Of a stretch of DNA of 64,000 nucleotides, positions 38,239-51,900 are shown piece by piece. This DNA comes from Balanoglossus misakiensis. Its lineage: Eukaryota > Hemichordata. The stretch is from NCBI GenBank assembly GCA_040954595.2, contig CM082584.2, forward strand, positions 10,850,001 through 10,914,000. The letters are read 5' to 3'. Both the position numbers and the translations under genes were made by a program. Positions within the stretch are counted from its first letter, which is position 1; each line of letters begins with the position of its first letter. Under the pieces are notes generated by a model. That model was not told the origin of the DNA. It saw only the letters and a list, made by a program, of their open reading frames with translations, and did not search any database.

Positions 38239-38773
38239 AAAAATCAGCATGTCATACAACTCGCAGTCACAGAAAAAAAGTGACAAAATTTAAAAGATGT
38301 AATTACTAATATCAAACATCAGAAATGTAAGATATTTGGCAACAAAAAGAAGGAACACAAAATGTAAACCAAAATTGACAAGTTAACATCATGATATTGG
38401 CTTTTTTGTCTGATTTCAACAGCTTGATACAACTTGCTTAAATGTTATAAGTCCCCGCTTATGTAGTCTGCGGCCTTTATCGATTGGACTCTGTCTGTCT
38501 GTCCACTCTGTCCTTTGTCCATCTGCAGCTGTTACTCGGACATGCAGAGATTTCTTTCAAAAATTGGTACATGAACTGTGATGTACATATACATGTACAC
38601 ATCAATTAATTTCATGGTAAGATCCAATGTGACTGCCAGGCAGATGTTTTGTTGCAAATTTATTCAGTCGTGCCTGAATTGATTCTATACTATTCAAACT
38701 TTGTATAAGGACAGTGTTGTGTGATAAACACAAGTGTACTGAAGTTTTGGTAAAGCCTTGGAAAATATATGTA

Positions 38774-38779
38774 AATAAA
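38774..38779 (+). terminator. Candidate polyadenylation signal for SCP2
   Basis: AATAAA about 0.54 kb after the SCP2 stop codon, followed by a T/G-rich segment (GATTTGGTGCTGTTATTTG). Good position and context for the mRNA end. Confidence 0.55.
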
Positions 38780-39872
38780 AAGACTTTCAAAATTGATTTG
38801 GTGCTGTTATTTGTCACTGACAACATGACTGTGGTTGGAGCGACTATTTTTGACTGTATTACATACGAGTTTAGCTGCAGTGGTGACTACTTTGGTAAAA
38901 ACATTTCAATTCATTCTGTGATGCCAGGCAGGAGAATTGTCAGTTCTCATGTGGTTTGTCAGTGACCCAATTAAATTTCTATCAACAAAATTACTTGTCT
39001 ATAAATTCTCATTCTGGGATATTTTCGTCAGCCTCACACAACAAAAATTTTAGCTACTGGTAGCTGTTATTTGCTATATGTATTAGCAACTATTTTCGGT
39101 CTCTGTCATATAGGTGTGGCGCCCCTAGTGGTGCTATTTATCAATGCCGTTGTTTTCAGTTCATCCAATCGGCACCATTCGAAATATTCACCAAATGCAA
39201 TAAATTCACAGCAATATTAAAATGACAAACGGATGCACGACAGATTCCGGGCTTTAAGTAATATCTCCAGAAATATTTTAAACGACTGATAGGGAACTAG
39301 ATGAAAACTGACGATTTCGACACGAAAGACTGGCTCATCAATATGTATGCATTGTATTCGATCCGGAATCCAATTGGTTTAGTGTACTGAATATTTTAAC
39401 CTGTTTGACAACATTCCTCGTTGCCAGCCGCCTGGCAAATATAGAGTACATGAACGCAGTTTACATAGTTCTGTTCCGGGAATTTAATTGAAGATATTTA
39501 AAAGCATCGTGTTTGCACAGTGGTCCGTGCCCTTCCTGTCCATACATGGCAAAAATCGAATTTTGCATGACCAGTACAAACTTCAATCTGTGTTTATTTT
39601 TAGTAAGATTTAATTAGGTTAAGATTCAGCCATGGTTCCGGAGACAACGGACCCTGCACAAAATTTTCGCTCTAATTCCCAATTACACGGTCGCGCGATT
39701 TCCCTCATTTTGTCAATTTGGTGGTGGTTGTGTACAGAATCGATTAAGTCTTAGCAAACACACACCTTTCCCCTTCTTTTGTTAGACTTTCAGGGTTTCT
39801 TGTTTCTGGTATCTCGCCAAACGAGTTGAAAGTCTCCTGGTATTTTGAACGTTGACGGTATTTTTTTTTATC

Positions 39873-40596
39873 AAAGTCGAGATTTTTTTTGACATATTTC
39901 ATGAGCTATAGCCCATGCATATAGCACGAAAATGCCAAAATGACAAAATTCAGAGTCGACTGAGATCGACGGGCTACACAAGTCACAAAGCAATGACTGT
40001 AATGACCAACTGAGCAGCACACAGCACTCCGCACTCAGCTACATGTATATTTTCCGTTGACTCCAGTAGAAGCGAACGAGCACATGGAGGTACGAGCACA
40101 AGGTTGCGAAATAAAGTCAGAAGATACAGGTTTGCTGGCGGACAGCCAAGCCAGCAGGTTTCATTCCAAGTAGTGTACTCACAAAGTTCTGTCTCGGAGT
40201 CAAACAAACAGCCTGCGTGCAGACCCGAACGGCAGAATTTGGTCCTCAGCTCTGAAGTCGACAGCACAGCATCCAGTGAAGTAGCCACGACCTCGTGGCA
40301 GCATGCGTATTCATCAAAATAAATAATTAATTAACACCTGTTCACCTGCCGTCCTAGTAAACAAAAGAAATCTCACTACAACCTGTAAACGTCCCGTTAA
40401 ATGACCCCATCATCACAATATGACACAAAAATGCCAAAATGACCAGAATTCACGAAGTCGAGATTTGTCATTTTTGACATATTTCATGATTTATAACCCA
40501 AGCATATGACACGGATATGCCAAAATGGTCAAAATTCACGAAGTCTAGCTCAGAATTTGTCATTTTTGACATATTTCATGAGCTATAACTCTTATG
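39873..40596. repeat. Three diverged copies of an ~85-bp repeat unit
   Basis: Copies lie at about 39873-39960, 40431-40514 and 40515-40596, the last two in tandem. Shared blocks are TTTTTGACATATTTCATGA, followed by a variable link, and ATGCCAAAATG followed by CAAAATTCACGAAGTC or close variants. No coding potential. It could be a small satellite or pieces of one dispersed element. Confidence 0.7.
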
Positions 40597-41097
40597 TGAA
40601 ATTGCTTGCGAATGTAATTAATTCACAAATAGTAATATGAAAGTTCTACAAGCAACCACAGATTTTCATGATATTTTCATGAATGCAACTTGCATGCCAT
40701 TTCAATAGATTGAGCAATTCAGATTTCCTATGACATTGCGTGTGTTAGATTGCTTTTCCGTATAGAAGACTCAATCTCTGCTTCCACTCACAAGAATTAA
40801 TCCTCTCAGCGCCACTTGCTTGGAGTGTCAAAGGAAATACAAGGATTTCTTTCCACGGTTACCCCCTCGAGGATTCGCCCAGTACTGTAATGATCGATAA
40901 GCGGGCATCCACATTGTACATGTAGTTCACACGCCGCGTCTGTAATCCATCCAAAACCCGATGAAAAACGGTATTTTTAGTAACGCCGGCTTTATGGTGT
41001 TGTCACTATCGGAGAGATCAGCGAGTCCCTTATAGAATACCGGGACAATGTGTCCAGCCTGCCATTGCTACTTAGGGGCCCTCCACTCAAACGCAAA

Positions 41098-41200
41098 CTC
41101 TCTCTCTCTTAATCTGAATCTCTCTCTCTCAATCTTCCCCCTTCTCTCTCTCCCCCCACACCCCCCCCCCACACACACACGCAATCTCTACCCCCCTCTC
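41098..41200. repeat. CT/C-rich low-complexity tract
   Basis: Runs of CTCTCTCT pass into C-runs and a short CA repeat. Simple sequence with no evident function. Confidence 0.8.
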
Positions 41201-42362
41201 AGACAGGACCATATGGATGTGTTCAAGATTAAGAAACATATTTGTCAAATTGGATGAAAGCAAAAGTAATTTTAGTTACTTGAAATATTCGTCACTGTCA
41301 CAATCAATGATTCAAGATTTGTGCATTTGCCTCGCTTATATTTCTCCCGTCTTTTCATGTCTCCTTCCCCCGATCGCACCAAAACCGTTCATGCATTCAG
41401 ACTTAAGTAAAGCCAGCCCTGAACGAACCAACACAGCCTCTTCTCACCAAGCATCACATGGTTTCACTATAAAGAAGTGTTGAATCAATTAAGTCCCACA
41501 GCCTTAATGCTCTCCAAAAAGCATTTTATCGCCTTCGAACATCTGATTTCCCTTGTCATTTTGTCCACTTTAACAGCACCAACAGGATGTACGGGTCGAC
41601 TCAAGGTCAAAACGCAATCTTCGATATTTTTCAATAAAGTGCGCTTGCATAAAGAGCTTACCAAACGCTATCTATACCCCAGAGAATTGGTGGTGTTTTT
41701 TTCTATACATTCAGTGAAAACTTGTCACCAGTAATTTGAGAGGGATATCAGCTGTAGGGTTAATACTCTCCGTTTGCTTTTCATTATTTGTATGGAAGGG
41801 TTTTCTCTTCTGATTGTATGTAATGAGAGTTCCAGAAAGACAGTTACATAGGCGGATTTCACCAACTCCATTTACCATCCTGAGAATGTACAAATGTCTT
41901 GTCCGATACTGTGTACTGGACAGATTGGATGAGTTGTCAGCTGCGATCTATCTTGCATGCACGTACACCTCTTATGTGTATGAAAGTGTATGCATTCATG
42001 CGGCTATGCTATTTTGCATTGAGGATTAACATAAACCAGAAATACCGATTATCGCACGTTCAATCAGTCAGTTGTCAGTTAGTTATTCTGTCTATCTGTT
42101 CCCCACACCCACTCAGACACAGAGAAGGCAAAATATAATTTTCACCGCATTGTTTAATTTACTATCAAATCAACTTTACAACAAATTTGCATAAATTTTA
42201 CATTGACGTCACTTCAAGTTCAAACTTTTGAAAATTCAATCCAAAAACAAAAGTTACCATGGTTACTGGCAATGAAGTTAATGACGCTTTCTACTTCAAA
42301 TGAAAATTAATTCGAATTATGATTTGTTTTTCAATATGATTAATTTAGGTTAGAAGATTACA

Positions 42363-43932
42363 ATGAATGTGAACGAGGATTTTAAGACGAATGAATACAT
42401 AGAACTATCTGTGCTAAAATCTAATGTGAAAGGTACGTTTGCAGACCACATATAGTCTAATATACCTATGCCCATTTATACATTCCATCCGAATACACAA
42501 AGTAAAATTACACCATTCAACATGTTTCACTTTACATCACTATAATTATTTGAATTTTCAGTTACATTGAAAACAACACAGATTCTAATAAATGTGCCAA
42601 CTTTGCAGGATGCCCAAGTTCCGTACTTTGAATTATTTGTACATCGTTCGTATGATTACATGACAAATCATGGTAGTATGCCCATGAAAAATTCCTCTCC
42701 TAAATTCAAACTTGAAGACAGTATTGGTATTTCTGAGACAGATGCCCGAGTTGTCATGGTGACTGCCAATGGCGACTGAAGTAATTTGTCCAGGCGCATC
42801 GTCGTAAACTTCGACCTCTTTACGGCAAAAGTCGAGGTAGATGACTCCGAGTCTGGACCACGAGAATGCATGGTCCAGGCGCCATCCCAATACAGCTTCA
42901 GCTACACACCAGACAGGCCATGCCCATATATGACCCTTAATCTTAAGATCTTACAGAAGAACACATTTCTATAAATCGAGAGTTACAAGTAATGCCTCAC
43001 CGAGTACAACTTCGTAATTTCTATAATACAGTTCATTTACAATTATTTTTCATTGAAATAACGCAATAGCAAATTTTTCAATTTCTATAATACAATTCTT
43101 TTACAATTATTTTTCATTGAAATAATGAAATTTTCCAAACTCTCGGATTAATTCATGAAATATTTGTAAAGATTATACAACCGCATTCGGCAATTTAAAA
43201 TTCTACAACGACACATCACTTAAAGACGGCAGTCGTAAGTTTCATATCGACACTTCATATTCTGACGACGAACAAGTTATACGATCACGCAATCAGGAGT
43301 AAAAAGTAATACCCATCCTATGTCGTGATGTGAAAAAGATTTGACCTAGATCATATCTAGCAATCAGACAAGCGTTTTCCGAGAAAAAGACCGAACTATT
43401 GCTCATAAAATAAAAAGTTGCTTATATATTCTGATCATCCCAAGGGACCTGTACACTGAAAAGAAGTTGGCGGGCGATGCACGAAGACAATCAGCCTACC
43501 TGATAAAAACGATCGGAATTATTACAGTAAAAGTGATATCTTCAAAACAAACAACTCCCCTTCTCCAAGTTTTTCAATTTCACCCCTGACCTCCAAATCT
43601 TCTCTTTTACATCCAAAGGGCACTCACTTCAGCTTTTTGCCAAAATGCTTTTGAGTTGCCGTTAGCTGGTTCCCATGGCAACGTTCGAGTAGTAAATGAA
43701 AGCCTTGAGGTATCCTTTAATTCGATTTGCAGGACAATTACGATTACACGTGTCACGTATTGGCTTCTATAGAGATGGACACCCCAGGGATATACCAATG
43801 GAATGGACTACCATTCACGAAGATACTTCAATTACACGTCAATTATTTTACATCGAGCAGAGCTGTCAGCATTGTACACGGGGCATAATAGAACAAGTCC
43901 CCAAGACTATGAGCGACAATCTCAGGGAGTAA
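42363..43932 (+). pseudogene. Unidentified exon-like segments; possible small gene or decaying copy
   Basis: I do not recognise this protein. Segment A, 42363-42432 (MNVNEDFKTNEYIELSVLKS...), ends in a donor (gtacgt) in phase 1. Segment B opens after a good acceptor at 42562 in the matching phase (VTLKTTQILINVPTLQD..., FELFVHRSYDYM) and reaches TGA at 42777-42779. The same frame then stays open and protein-like to 42974 (RRIVVNFDLFTAKVEV, SFSYTPDRPCPYMTLNLKI). A further segment at about 43157-43229 (FGNLKFYNDTSLKDGS) ends in gtaagt and joins in phase with 43733-43932 (RLHVSRIGFYRDGHPRDI... SCQHC ... stop). The B-to-third-segment link was not resolved. The in-frame TGA could be a disabling change, an assembly error or a wrong exon end. 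Confidence that some coding sequence is or was here is moderate; confidence in the model is low. Confidence 0.3.
43016..43126. repeat. Two ~47-bp near-identical copies, 64 bp apart
   Basis: 43016-43062 and 43080-43126 share AATTTCTATAATACA, TTTACAATTATTTTTC and ATTGAAATAA in the same order with very few differences. It is a recent local duplication inside the unresolved 42-44 kb locus. Confidence 0.75.
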
Positions 43933-45945
43933 GACTTTGCTTCTTCGATTTTCTTTCTTAATCACCCTGACCGTGCATTGTTTACATTTACTCGCGTTCA
44001 AGTTGTACAGCACAATGACCAGAAACACCCCAAAAATGAATACTATACTACCAGTAAAAATCGAGTAAAAACAGTTGTGATACCAAATATTTCGCTTTAC
44101 CAACACACAATTATATGTCTCTGGTATTGTAAAGAGTTATTGTATTGAGTTATTATGTAATAAAACTTCATACACCGTACTATTACAAGGATGCAATACA
44201 TGAACAGTGTTGAAATATTGCCATTGATACACAAGATATACACATGCTATTCGTCAAGTATTACCAGAATGGAAACGTACGCGTTACAATGTAAGAAACT
44301 TGTCCGGAAAATGGAACGACATCACAAATGTTAACGTTTATGACATAAATTGTTATTGCTCACAGTGAACAACGTTATGATGTTTCGTGTGGTATACGAG
44401 AGAGAGAGACAACATATGATGAAGGTCACGATCAGCGTCACTTCTCTAATCCAACAGTTTAGCTTCGTTTCATTTTAGTAATTTCAGGGCCTTGCATTTC
44501 TCCATAGACCCTAGGGTCTGTGTTTTTTTCCCATGATGAAAAGACACACCTATTAGTGATTCGTTTTGGCCTTGCTATACAATAACATTCCATGTTTATT
44601 TGGCGTTCAATCACCGACAACAAATATTGATAGTTAATCTGCTATTAAAACTTCCGGCGTTTATCACGACTAAAAACGTTCTGTTTACCAAACACCTACG
44701 ATAGAGTACAAATTTTGTCGATATTTTCCTCTCATTTATTCATTCACTCTAATTAGATATGAAACGAGCATTCAGGATTATTGAATCTAAGAACTACTTG
44801 AATAAGCCTCACTGTCAATAGCTTTCGGAGATTTAGGAAAATAAAACTATTATTGCATTGTTTTTCAAGGATCTTCTATCGTTTCTGTTCATATCGAGAA
44901 CATGTTAATATATCGTAATGACGTCACTGAAAACCCACAACCACCCAAGAAAATCAGAAACAATAAAACCCCTTACTTGAGTAATAAGTCCGAGTAATTT
45001 GGAGGACTTTTTTTGCATGTATATACATAAAAATTAGTTTCTTTTAACGAGGGAAGACAAATTTTAGAAACCCACTTTTACAACGAACATTATACAGTCA
45101 AAGATGTCGCGGAGCCGATTATCACCCGTATTATGTAAGTTCAGTGATGGAACCATATCTATAGTTATGAATCTTTCGCAAAATGTTCATACAGATATGT
45201 GCATACGTGAACGTGTGAAATGCTCTGGCAGAACGCATGCGCAATCTTTTCTTTGCGGCAATCTGGAGTAACTTCTCGCCTGGACTGTATGCTCTGTTAA
45301 TTGGCCGCCCTCTGATTAAGCTTATTGATGATTAAAGGAAAATTGCTCGAATTGTTTAAAGTTCATTAATGATGATAACCGTTATTGTCGATGCATGCTC
45401 AATCCTTGGATATGAGCATACAAAAAAATCCCCAAAAGCTCCCAAGAATGCAAAGCTGGGCACCTACAAAATATGGGAGTATACTTGTAGAATGCTCTAA
45501 CGATAAGCCGGATTTGAAACATAATGCTTGTCGAGAACATAATAGGGTTGTTTCTTCAGCTGTGTTCATATGTTTAATGTCTTGGGATTTTGAGATAAAT
45601 GTTACTTACTAATAAGTTTGCTATTTCACTTGATCAGATTTGAGGACTTTAAACCCCTGGCAGTGATCATCAAATCTGCAAATTAAATAGATTTAAGCGT
45701 AAAATATTAAAACGTTTAGATTCACTTGAATTCGAGTTCTAATGCCAACGAAGATTAAAATAAGAAGCGTAGAACAAAACAGAAAACGTTCAGTCCAATC
45801 AAGAATTCGAATAACGTCTCCGTTGATAATACAGTTGAGCACTTCCCTCCCACAATCCACCTCGACGTTGCAGCAGGAAACTTAGTGATCTCAAGATCAT
45901 TTGATGCTTGATCAGCCGACTGTTTTCCCGCCTTGTCATGTAGTC
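43933..45945. other. Intergenic region before the first SLC1A stop
   Basis: AT-rich; no convincing gene. A minus-strand open frame at 43843-44106 carries one membrane-like segment and is discussed in the findings. The part nearest 45945 is the 3' UTR of the SLC1A gene. Confidence 0.5.
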
Positions 45946-48900
45946 CTATAACGGTGTCGACACGCTTTCGTTCTCATACCCGGGGTTTTCCCAACTGGAC
46001 GTCGCCTTCACGGCGTTTCCTTGGCTCGGGCTCTTCTTGTCCGTGACGCCATAACTTGGCGGCTTGTGGTCTGTGTTGACTTGGGGGTACAGCTTGGATT
46101 GGCATGGATCGGTCGGGTTTGTCATTTCGACGGCTTCGTCATCGTGCTGCGACAAATAATTCTTCGCCAATTTATCCACGATTCCAGCGCCAATAGAATC
46201 GCCCTCTACGTTGATCATGGTACGAATACGATCACTGAAATGCAAATTTAGATAGTTTAGGAATTAATACTAATTTTAGCAAAATACGATACCGCTTCCC
46301 TAAAATCAATTCGGTCAAATCCATGGGTACTTACAGAATGATGTCTACGGACAAGATCAGGCTGATGTCCTCTAATGGTAGCCCGACAGCAGTAAACACG
46401 ATCACCATGGTAACCAAACCGGCCTGGGGAATACCTGCAGCGCCAATACTGGCGATTGTGGCCGTGATACTATTGGCAAAAAGAGGGATAAGAAATAACG
46501 AGTTAAAATTCTGATGATTTCCAATGAATGATCTTGCACGTACTGTGAACCAGTTACTTTTTATTGCGATTAATTTCAACGACCATGTCACGTGACACGC
46601 GTTGGAAAAAAGCGTCGGCCTACATATTTTACTATCATAGTGTAAACAATGCACATTTGCAGACCATAAACACCGCGAACTATGGCACACTCTATGGGGA
46701 CATTTTCTGAACAAACGTGACGCTCTAATTCTGTGCATGGGAACGGCAATGTTTTACTTCATAGCCTCAGACAATATGTATGAGCATTTCATGTTCCGCA
46801 GACTCTTCGATAGCTTTATCCATATATCAAACGATGTAGTATCCACTCACTTTAACTATGTCAAGCGGACGTGTCAACCAATGCTGAAACCCTGAGCTGA
46901 ACTCAAAGTCCACAATAATAATATGTGTATCAATAAAGTTAGCTGAATGTAATAAATACCAGGATTTGTGTCGATATGACTTTTAGGAGGCTACTTATTC
47001 ATTGTCCCATAAAAAGATCCGGGTTGTAGGGCTATCATACACTTTAATATATTTCAGATAAAAGAACGAGATAGGATGTCTCGTGCACGTGATTGTATGT
47101 TTAATAAATTTTTGGTTTCATGGGTTATGAAGGTGTTTTGAAATAAGTGTAAGCTGGTCGTAAATTCACCTATATTTGGTTGTAAATTTACAAATTGTAG
47201 TCAAAAACAAGGATTTGAAGGGTTATAAAGGCGAGCGACAGTTACATAGGCCACACAATAATCAAAACAAGAACCCTCTTTTATAGTAACACTTACCTGA
47301 TAGTAATAACTTCTCCTGCGTTCAAAGGTATGTCTCGGTACTGGGCAATAAAGATGGCGGCCACTGCTTCATACAGCGCAGTACCATCCATGTTGATAGT
47401 CGCCCCAATTGGCAGTACAAATCTTGTTACCCTCTTGTCGATACCGTTGTTTTCTTCCAGGTTCTTTGTCGTCAGGGGCAACGTTGCAGAACTGGAAACA
47501 GAACCAGATGTAAACTGAATGTGCTGTCGAATTTGGTTAAAATACATTCAATACAATACACTCATCAGGAGACTAAACTGGCGAAAACACAGGGGAGAAG
47601 CCGGGGTTATATGCATATACACAGGTGGTGAAATGTTGGTTGGGTTGCGTAACAATGTTTTGTGTCTGTGTCGACAGGAGGACACGAGTTACATGTAGTT
47701 TCTTTTATTTCCTGCAGAAAGTTCTGGTCAGCGAATGATAATAAATGTCTCTGTTAAGCAGAGGTTGCACCGTTTGGCAGCGCTGTCATATATGGCTCGG
47801 CTTTGGCTAAGATTTTCCAAGAGATAGTGTGGGCGGTGTCGTTGTCCTTCAGTGTCCAAATATGTTTGCCGAGTTCTGTGGAGTTCCTGGAGCGAGCGAG
47901 TCGGAATGATGAAGAGTGGTTTCTGTATCTCGTTTCGGAGTCGTTCTCAGTTTGACCAGGACTAGAGGTTTATGAATTTGATGTCGCTTACCTTGACGCT
48001 GTTCCAAGGGCCGTGATTAAAGCCTCGAAGACTCCTTTCAGATAAACGAACGAATTCTTCCGCACAATGACGAGGTATAGCAAAGGTAACACGACTATAC
48101 CATGGACCGCCAGACCCGCACAAACAGTAGCGAAGTACATGCCTATCTGGGCCATGACTTGGGCCCAATCGTCAGCAACGCTGAAACATACTCCTAATAT
48201 GAGGAAGAATATACCAATGGGAGCATACCTGGTTGAGAAAACAAAAGAAATTGGATGTTATTGTACAAAATAGAACATACACGTGTTTGTCGATCGACTA
48301 CCCGGTCACCTATGTAAATTTATTCAATGTTACCATTGGGACTGTAGCCAATCACAGACTTTCAGCCGGTGGCACACGCGAAAAAAAGTGCGCCACTACA
48401 TCTCCATTCGAACACTTAGACACGCCCTTTTTATCATATTTAGGCATATGTAAATTAGAGGTGACCGTATACCTTTGAATTTATTCACTCGGACAAATCT
48501 GACATTTTTTTTCTGCAGATCTAAATCCGGGTGGAATGGATGGATGGAAGGACAGACAGACAAATAAATAAACAAATAAATTCATTAATCAATCCGATAA
48601 AACCGGATCCATAATCTCGTGAATTTGGTTTCGAGGGTTTTTGAGCGACGAAGGGAATATCAAGAGCAACGAGGAAATGTTGGAGAGATACTTTCACGGG
48701 AATTCCCTTGACACTTATGGTTGAATATTTCGCAAGCTATTAGTTCACAGCCTTATTCTCATATCTTGGCAGGAATCCAAATCATAGAAAGACCGCAATA
48801 TCAATTTGCAAATCACGCCGTTCACCAACTTCAGCGGGCTTTGTAACGATGGCGACTAAGCTTATCTTGGGATCCTAACATAAACGAAATTTACAGGCGC

Positions 48901-51900
48901 TGGTTTAATAATAGATGTAAAGTGGTCTCTACACATGAAAGATGTTGGATTGTTAACAGAAAGGGATTATAGATAGCTGATTTACCCGTGGAGGGACTGT
49001 GTACAGGTCAAAGGTGAAATTATTTGTCGCACTCACCACATGATGATCATCACCAATCGCATTGTAGCCTCGTTCAGGCACGTGAAAAACTTGGCCAATG
49101 GTTCACCATCCTCGCCCATGACACCAAGAACAATACCAAGCGCTATAGAGAAGACCACTAAACCCAGAATGTTCATACTGTCAGACCACTCAGCTTCCAA
49201 GCCAATGGCCCTAGTTGCGTTTGTAACATTGTGTGTGCCATTGTTCCAGTCTATTGAACCATCCACCCATACTGCATTGGTCACATACTGTATTGATAAA
49301 ATAAGAAGACAGAAATGCATATTATGGAACCATGGTAAATCATGTCTTTTTTTCGCGAGTGGTCGGAAAATGAAAAAAAGTGATATAGTAGGCATGTGTG
49401 ACTATGGTTTTACTGGTACTTTTCTCTTTCCAAGGTCGAGTCTATCACGCCAACGTTCAAATCCATTTTCCGCCACTAACCGATCAGCCCGTATCACTTT
49501 TTCTCGAAATTGTCATGCTTGATATGACTTTAAATGAGTTTAAAGGAGGTTTTTATCGGCATTGGATGGGACGACATCAACTGGAGTGACGTCAAACGCG
49601 AGTGTTGTTCCCACAGACTGAATCAAAACCAATTTTGTCCAGATATGCGTTATCGCACGGAGCCGAGACGGCGTTCGCCTTGAATTGGCTGCACCACTTA
49701 GCTTGGATAATTGTTTCTATGGGCGGCATTGTCGAATCACTCATGAGGAGATTTCACTTTTCAGGTCCGTAAGAACAAATATCAGTTCAGTGGTTTTATT
49801 TTATTCAGCATGCCAATAATCCAAGTTCTCCGCTTTCAGACGTGGTTATCATCAGTTTTGTTGTACTGGATAGAATGTGACACGTGAAACTTACCGTTCG
49901 GAAGCAGGCAGCGACGATATTGCTCGGAAAGCAATTTCTGAAAGTGAAAAATAAAAGTGAGGAAATTATGAAGACATAATTGACTACGAGATTATCTCAA
50001 GAAATGCAAAATGTTTATGTAGCAATAAATGCTCCAAAATTCTAGGTTTAATGGGACAGCGTGTCTGGTAAGTTAAGTTCTCGCGCTCTAAGTTATCGTT
50101 ACTATAGAAAGATAATTGGCCAAGCAATGGCACGAATTAAGAAAGCAGCGAAAATAAAATGGACATTTATACAGTTGCTAAATATGGAGATATAAGGGAT
50201 ATATGGGATAACTTCAGTCGACATTTGATGAATTACAGGACGTTCGATTTCCGGCATATGTACAGTACGTACAAATGGAAGGCGGGTGAAATCGTGATAA
50301 GCTTTACTAAATATCTAATTTTATGGACGACTCGTCGGACCTGGTTACTTTTTTGTTTAAAATGCGTGTGAGTGACTTAAAGGCCGACGACAGCATGACT
50401 GAAACAGTGTGCTCGCTAAACAAAGTGATGCAGGACTACCTTGTACATAGGACATGATTTTTATTCATTGGCTACGAAGAAAGTAAACAGGCAACAGTCG
50501 TCGTGCATCCGTGCTTCTTGCGCGCACTCTTTTTTGTCTCCAATTGCGCTAACCTTTCATGAGTAGGATAACGATGTTACGCATGTGCAGCCAGCCTCCA
50601 TTAATAAAGCGGGCACATGCTCCCTCCATAGATACCGACATGAACAGGGCGATGATTGACAAAGTCACGAAGCTGGTCTGGCGACCCCAAAACCTGAAAG
50701 TGGCCACGCATGCGTACATACATGCAGTGTCGCCCCTTCTTGAAGTACGTGCGCAGAAAGATTTTTCGAGCAGCTGCGCTGGCATAAACAGATTCGTCGG
50801 TGGTCTCTCATTATTTTACCAGCCAATGTAAAATATGTTCTTAGGTCGGATTTCAGATACAACTCTATAGTGTTAAGTGCAATGTATTAAAACATTTAGA
50901 TCATCAAAAACAAAGGATTCGACCAAACTCCAAACACAGTCCGAGGACGAAGTCTGGAATCGTTCTGCTAAAGATGTGATATATACCCACAGTCGCTCGT
51001 GGGCTCCAAGTTGGCCCAAGCCAGCTCTGCCAGGTCCAACCTTACCATAGAAAACAATGGGTTTGGACTGAACCATGGTGGTGAAACGGTTAAAGTAGTC
51101 ATGATGTAATCCGACAGCATTCTTTCCTTCATTTCTGCATACTCAAAAAATGCCTAACCGTTTGGTTTGTCGTAGGTTGCAGTGACCTTGCTAAGTGTAT
51201 CAGGCAATGAATCTTTGTACCTAAGTCATAGACTTTCACCCCAATTCCCCCCCCCCCAAAAAATAAGGAGTTATAAAACCGCACAAGTGCACTGTAATCT
51301 TGAGAGCAATCTAATCTCTAAAATTCACGCCGATATCATCAAATACACACAAACATTACAGATTTGGAGTTCTTTATTCCATTATCAATCTAGACGGCGA
51401 AGGTATAAATCGACCCCGTCATCCTAATGTTCAGATAACGTTGTCATGACAGTGTCAGTTCCAAGAGTTTTCCTGTTTGTTAGAAAGTGCCACTGGACGA
51501 CAACGTGGCATTTCAGGGGCGGAGCTGTATAACGCATACAAGATTTTTGACCCTAATAAAAAAGTGATATATCATATGGTCGCAATGTAATATCAAGTGT
51601 TAGTGACCTCTCAGCTTACGACGAAAAGTTTGGTGGAGAAATATGACATCAAAACAGGTCAAATAATAGACAGTCGTTCTCATTGTACGAATTCAAGGTA
51701 AATGAACAGGTACAGGAAGTAATAAATAACCAATAAAATAGAATATGGTGGTTCTGAACAGTAAGTTCTGTGTGGTGACGTGGTGTCAGGAAGAGGTATG
51801 TGTACTCTGCTATAGCATGTGACACCCGACAAGTTTGACCTAAATCAAAATGACAGATTAGTTAAATTCATCTCAACCACCTCATTACTGTTGTATAAAG

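Larger units (their letters stand above)
38780..42362. other. Intergenic region with short repeats, no gene recognised
   Basis: Open frames here are short and have no recognisable protein character. The region holds three copies of an ~85-bp repeat (39873-40596), a CT/C-rich simple stretch (41098-41200) and scattered AT-rich sequence. Confidence 0.55.

Noticed and set aside
42777-42779. Selenocysteine codon
   Set aside because: No recognisable selenoprotein family and I could not identify a SECIS-type element downstream; a disabling change or wrong exon border is more likely.
45385-45612. 75-codon plus-strand frame as an exon
   Set aside because: No good acceptor/donor pair, no similarity recognised and composition like flanking non-coding DNA.
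47340-47360. AAGATGGCGGCC as a YY1 site (also near 60700)
   Set aside because: Here it is the reverse complement of conserved codons for the AAIFIA segment of the transporters, so coding constraint explains it.
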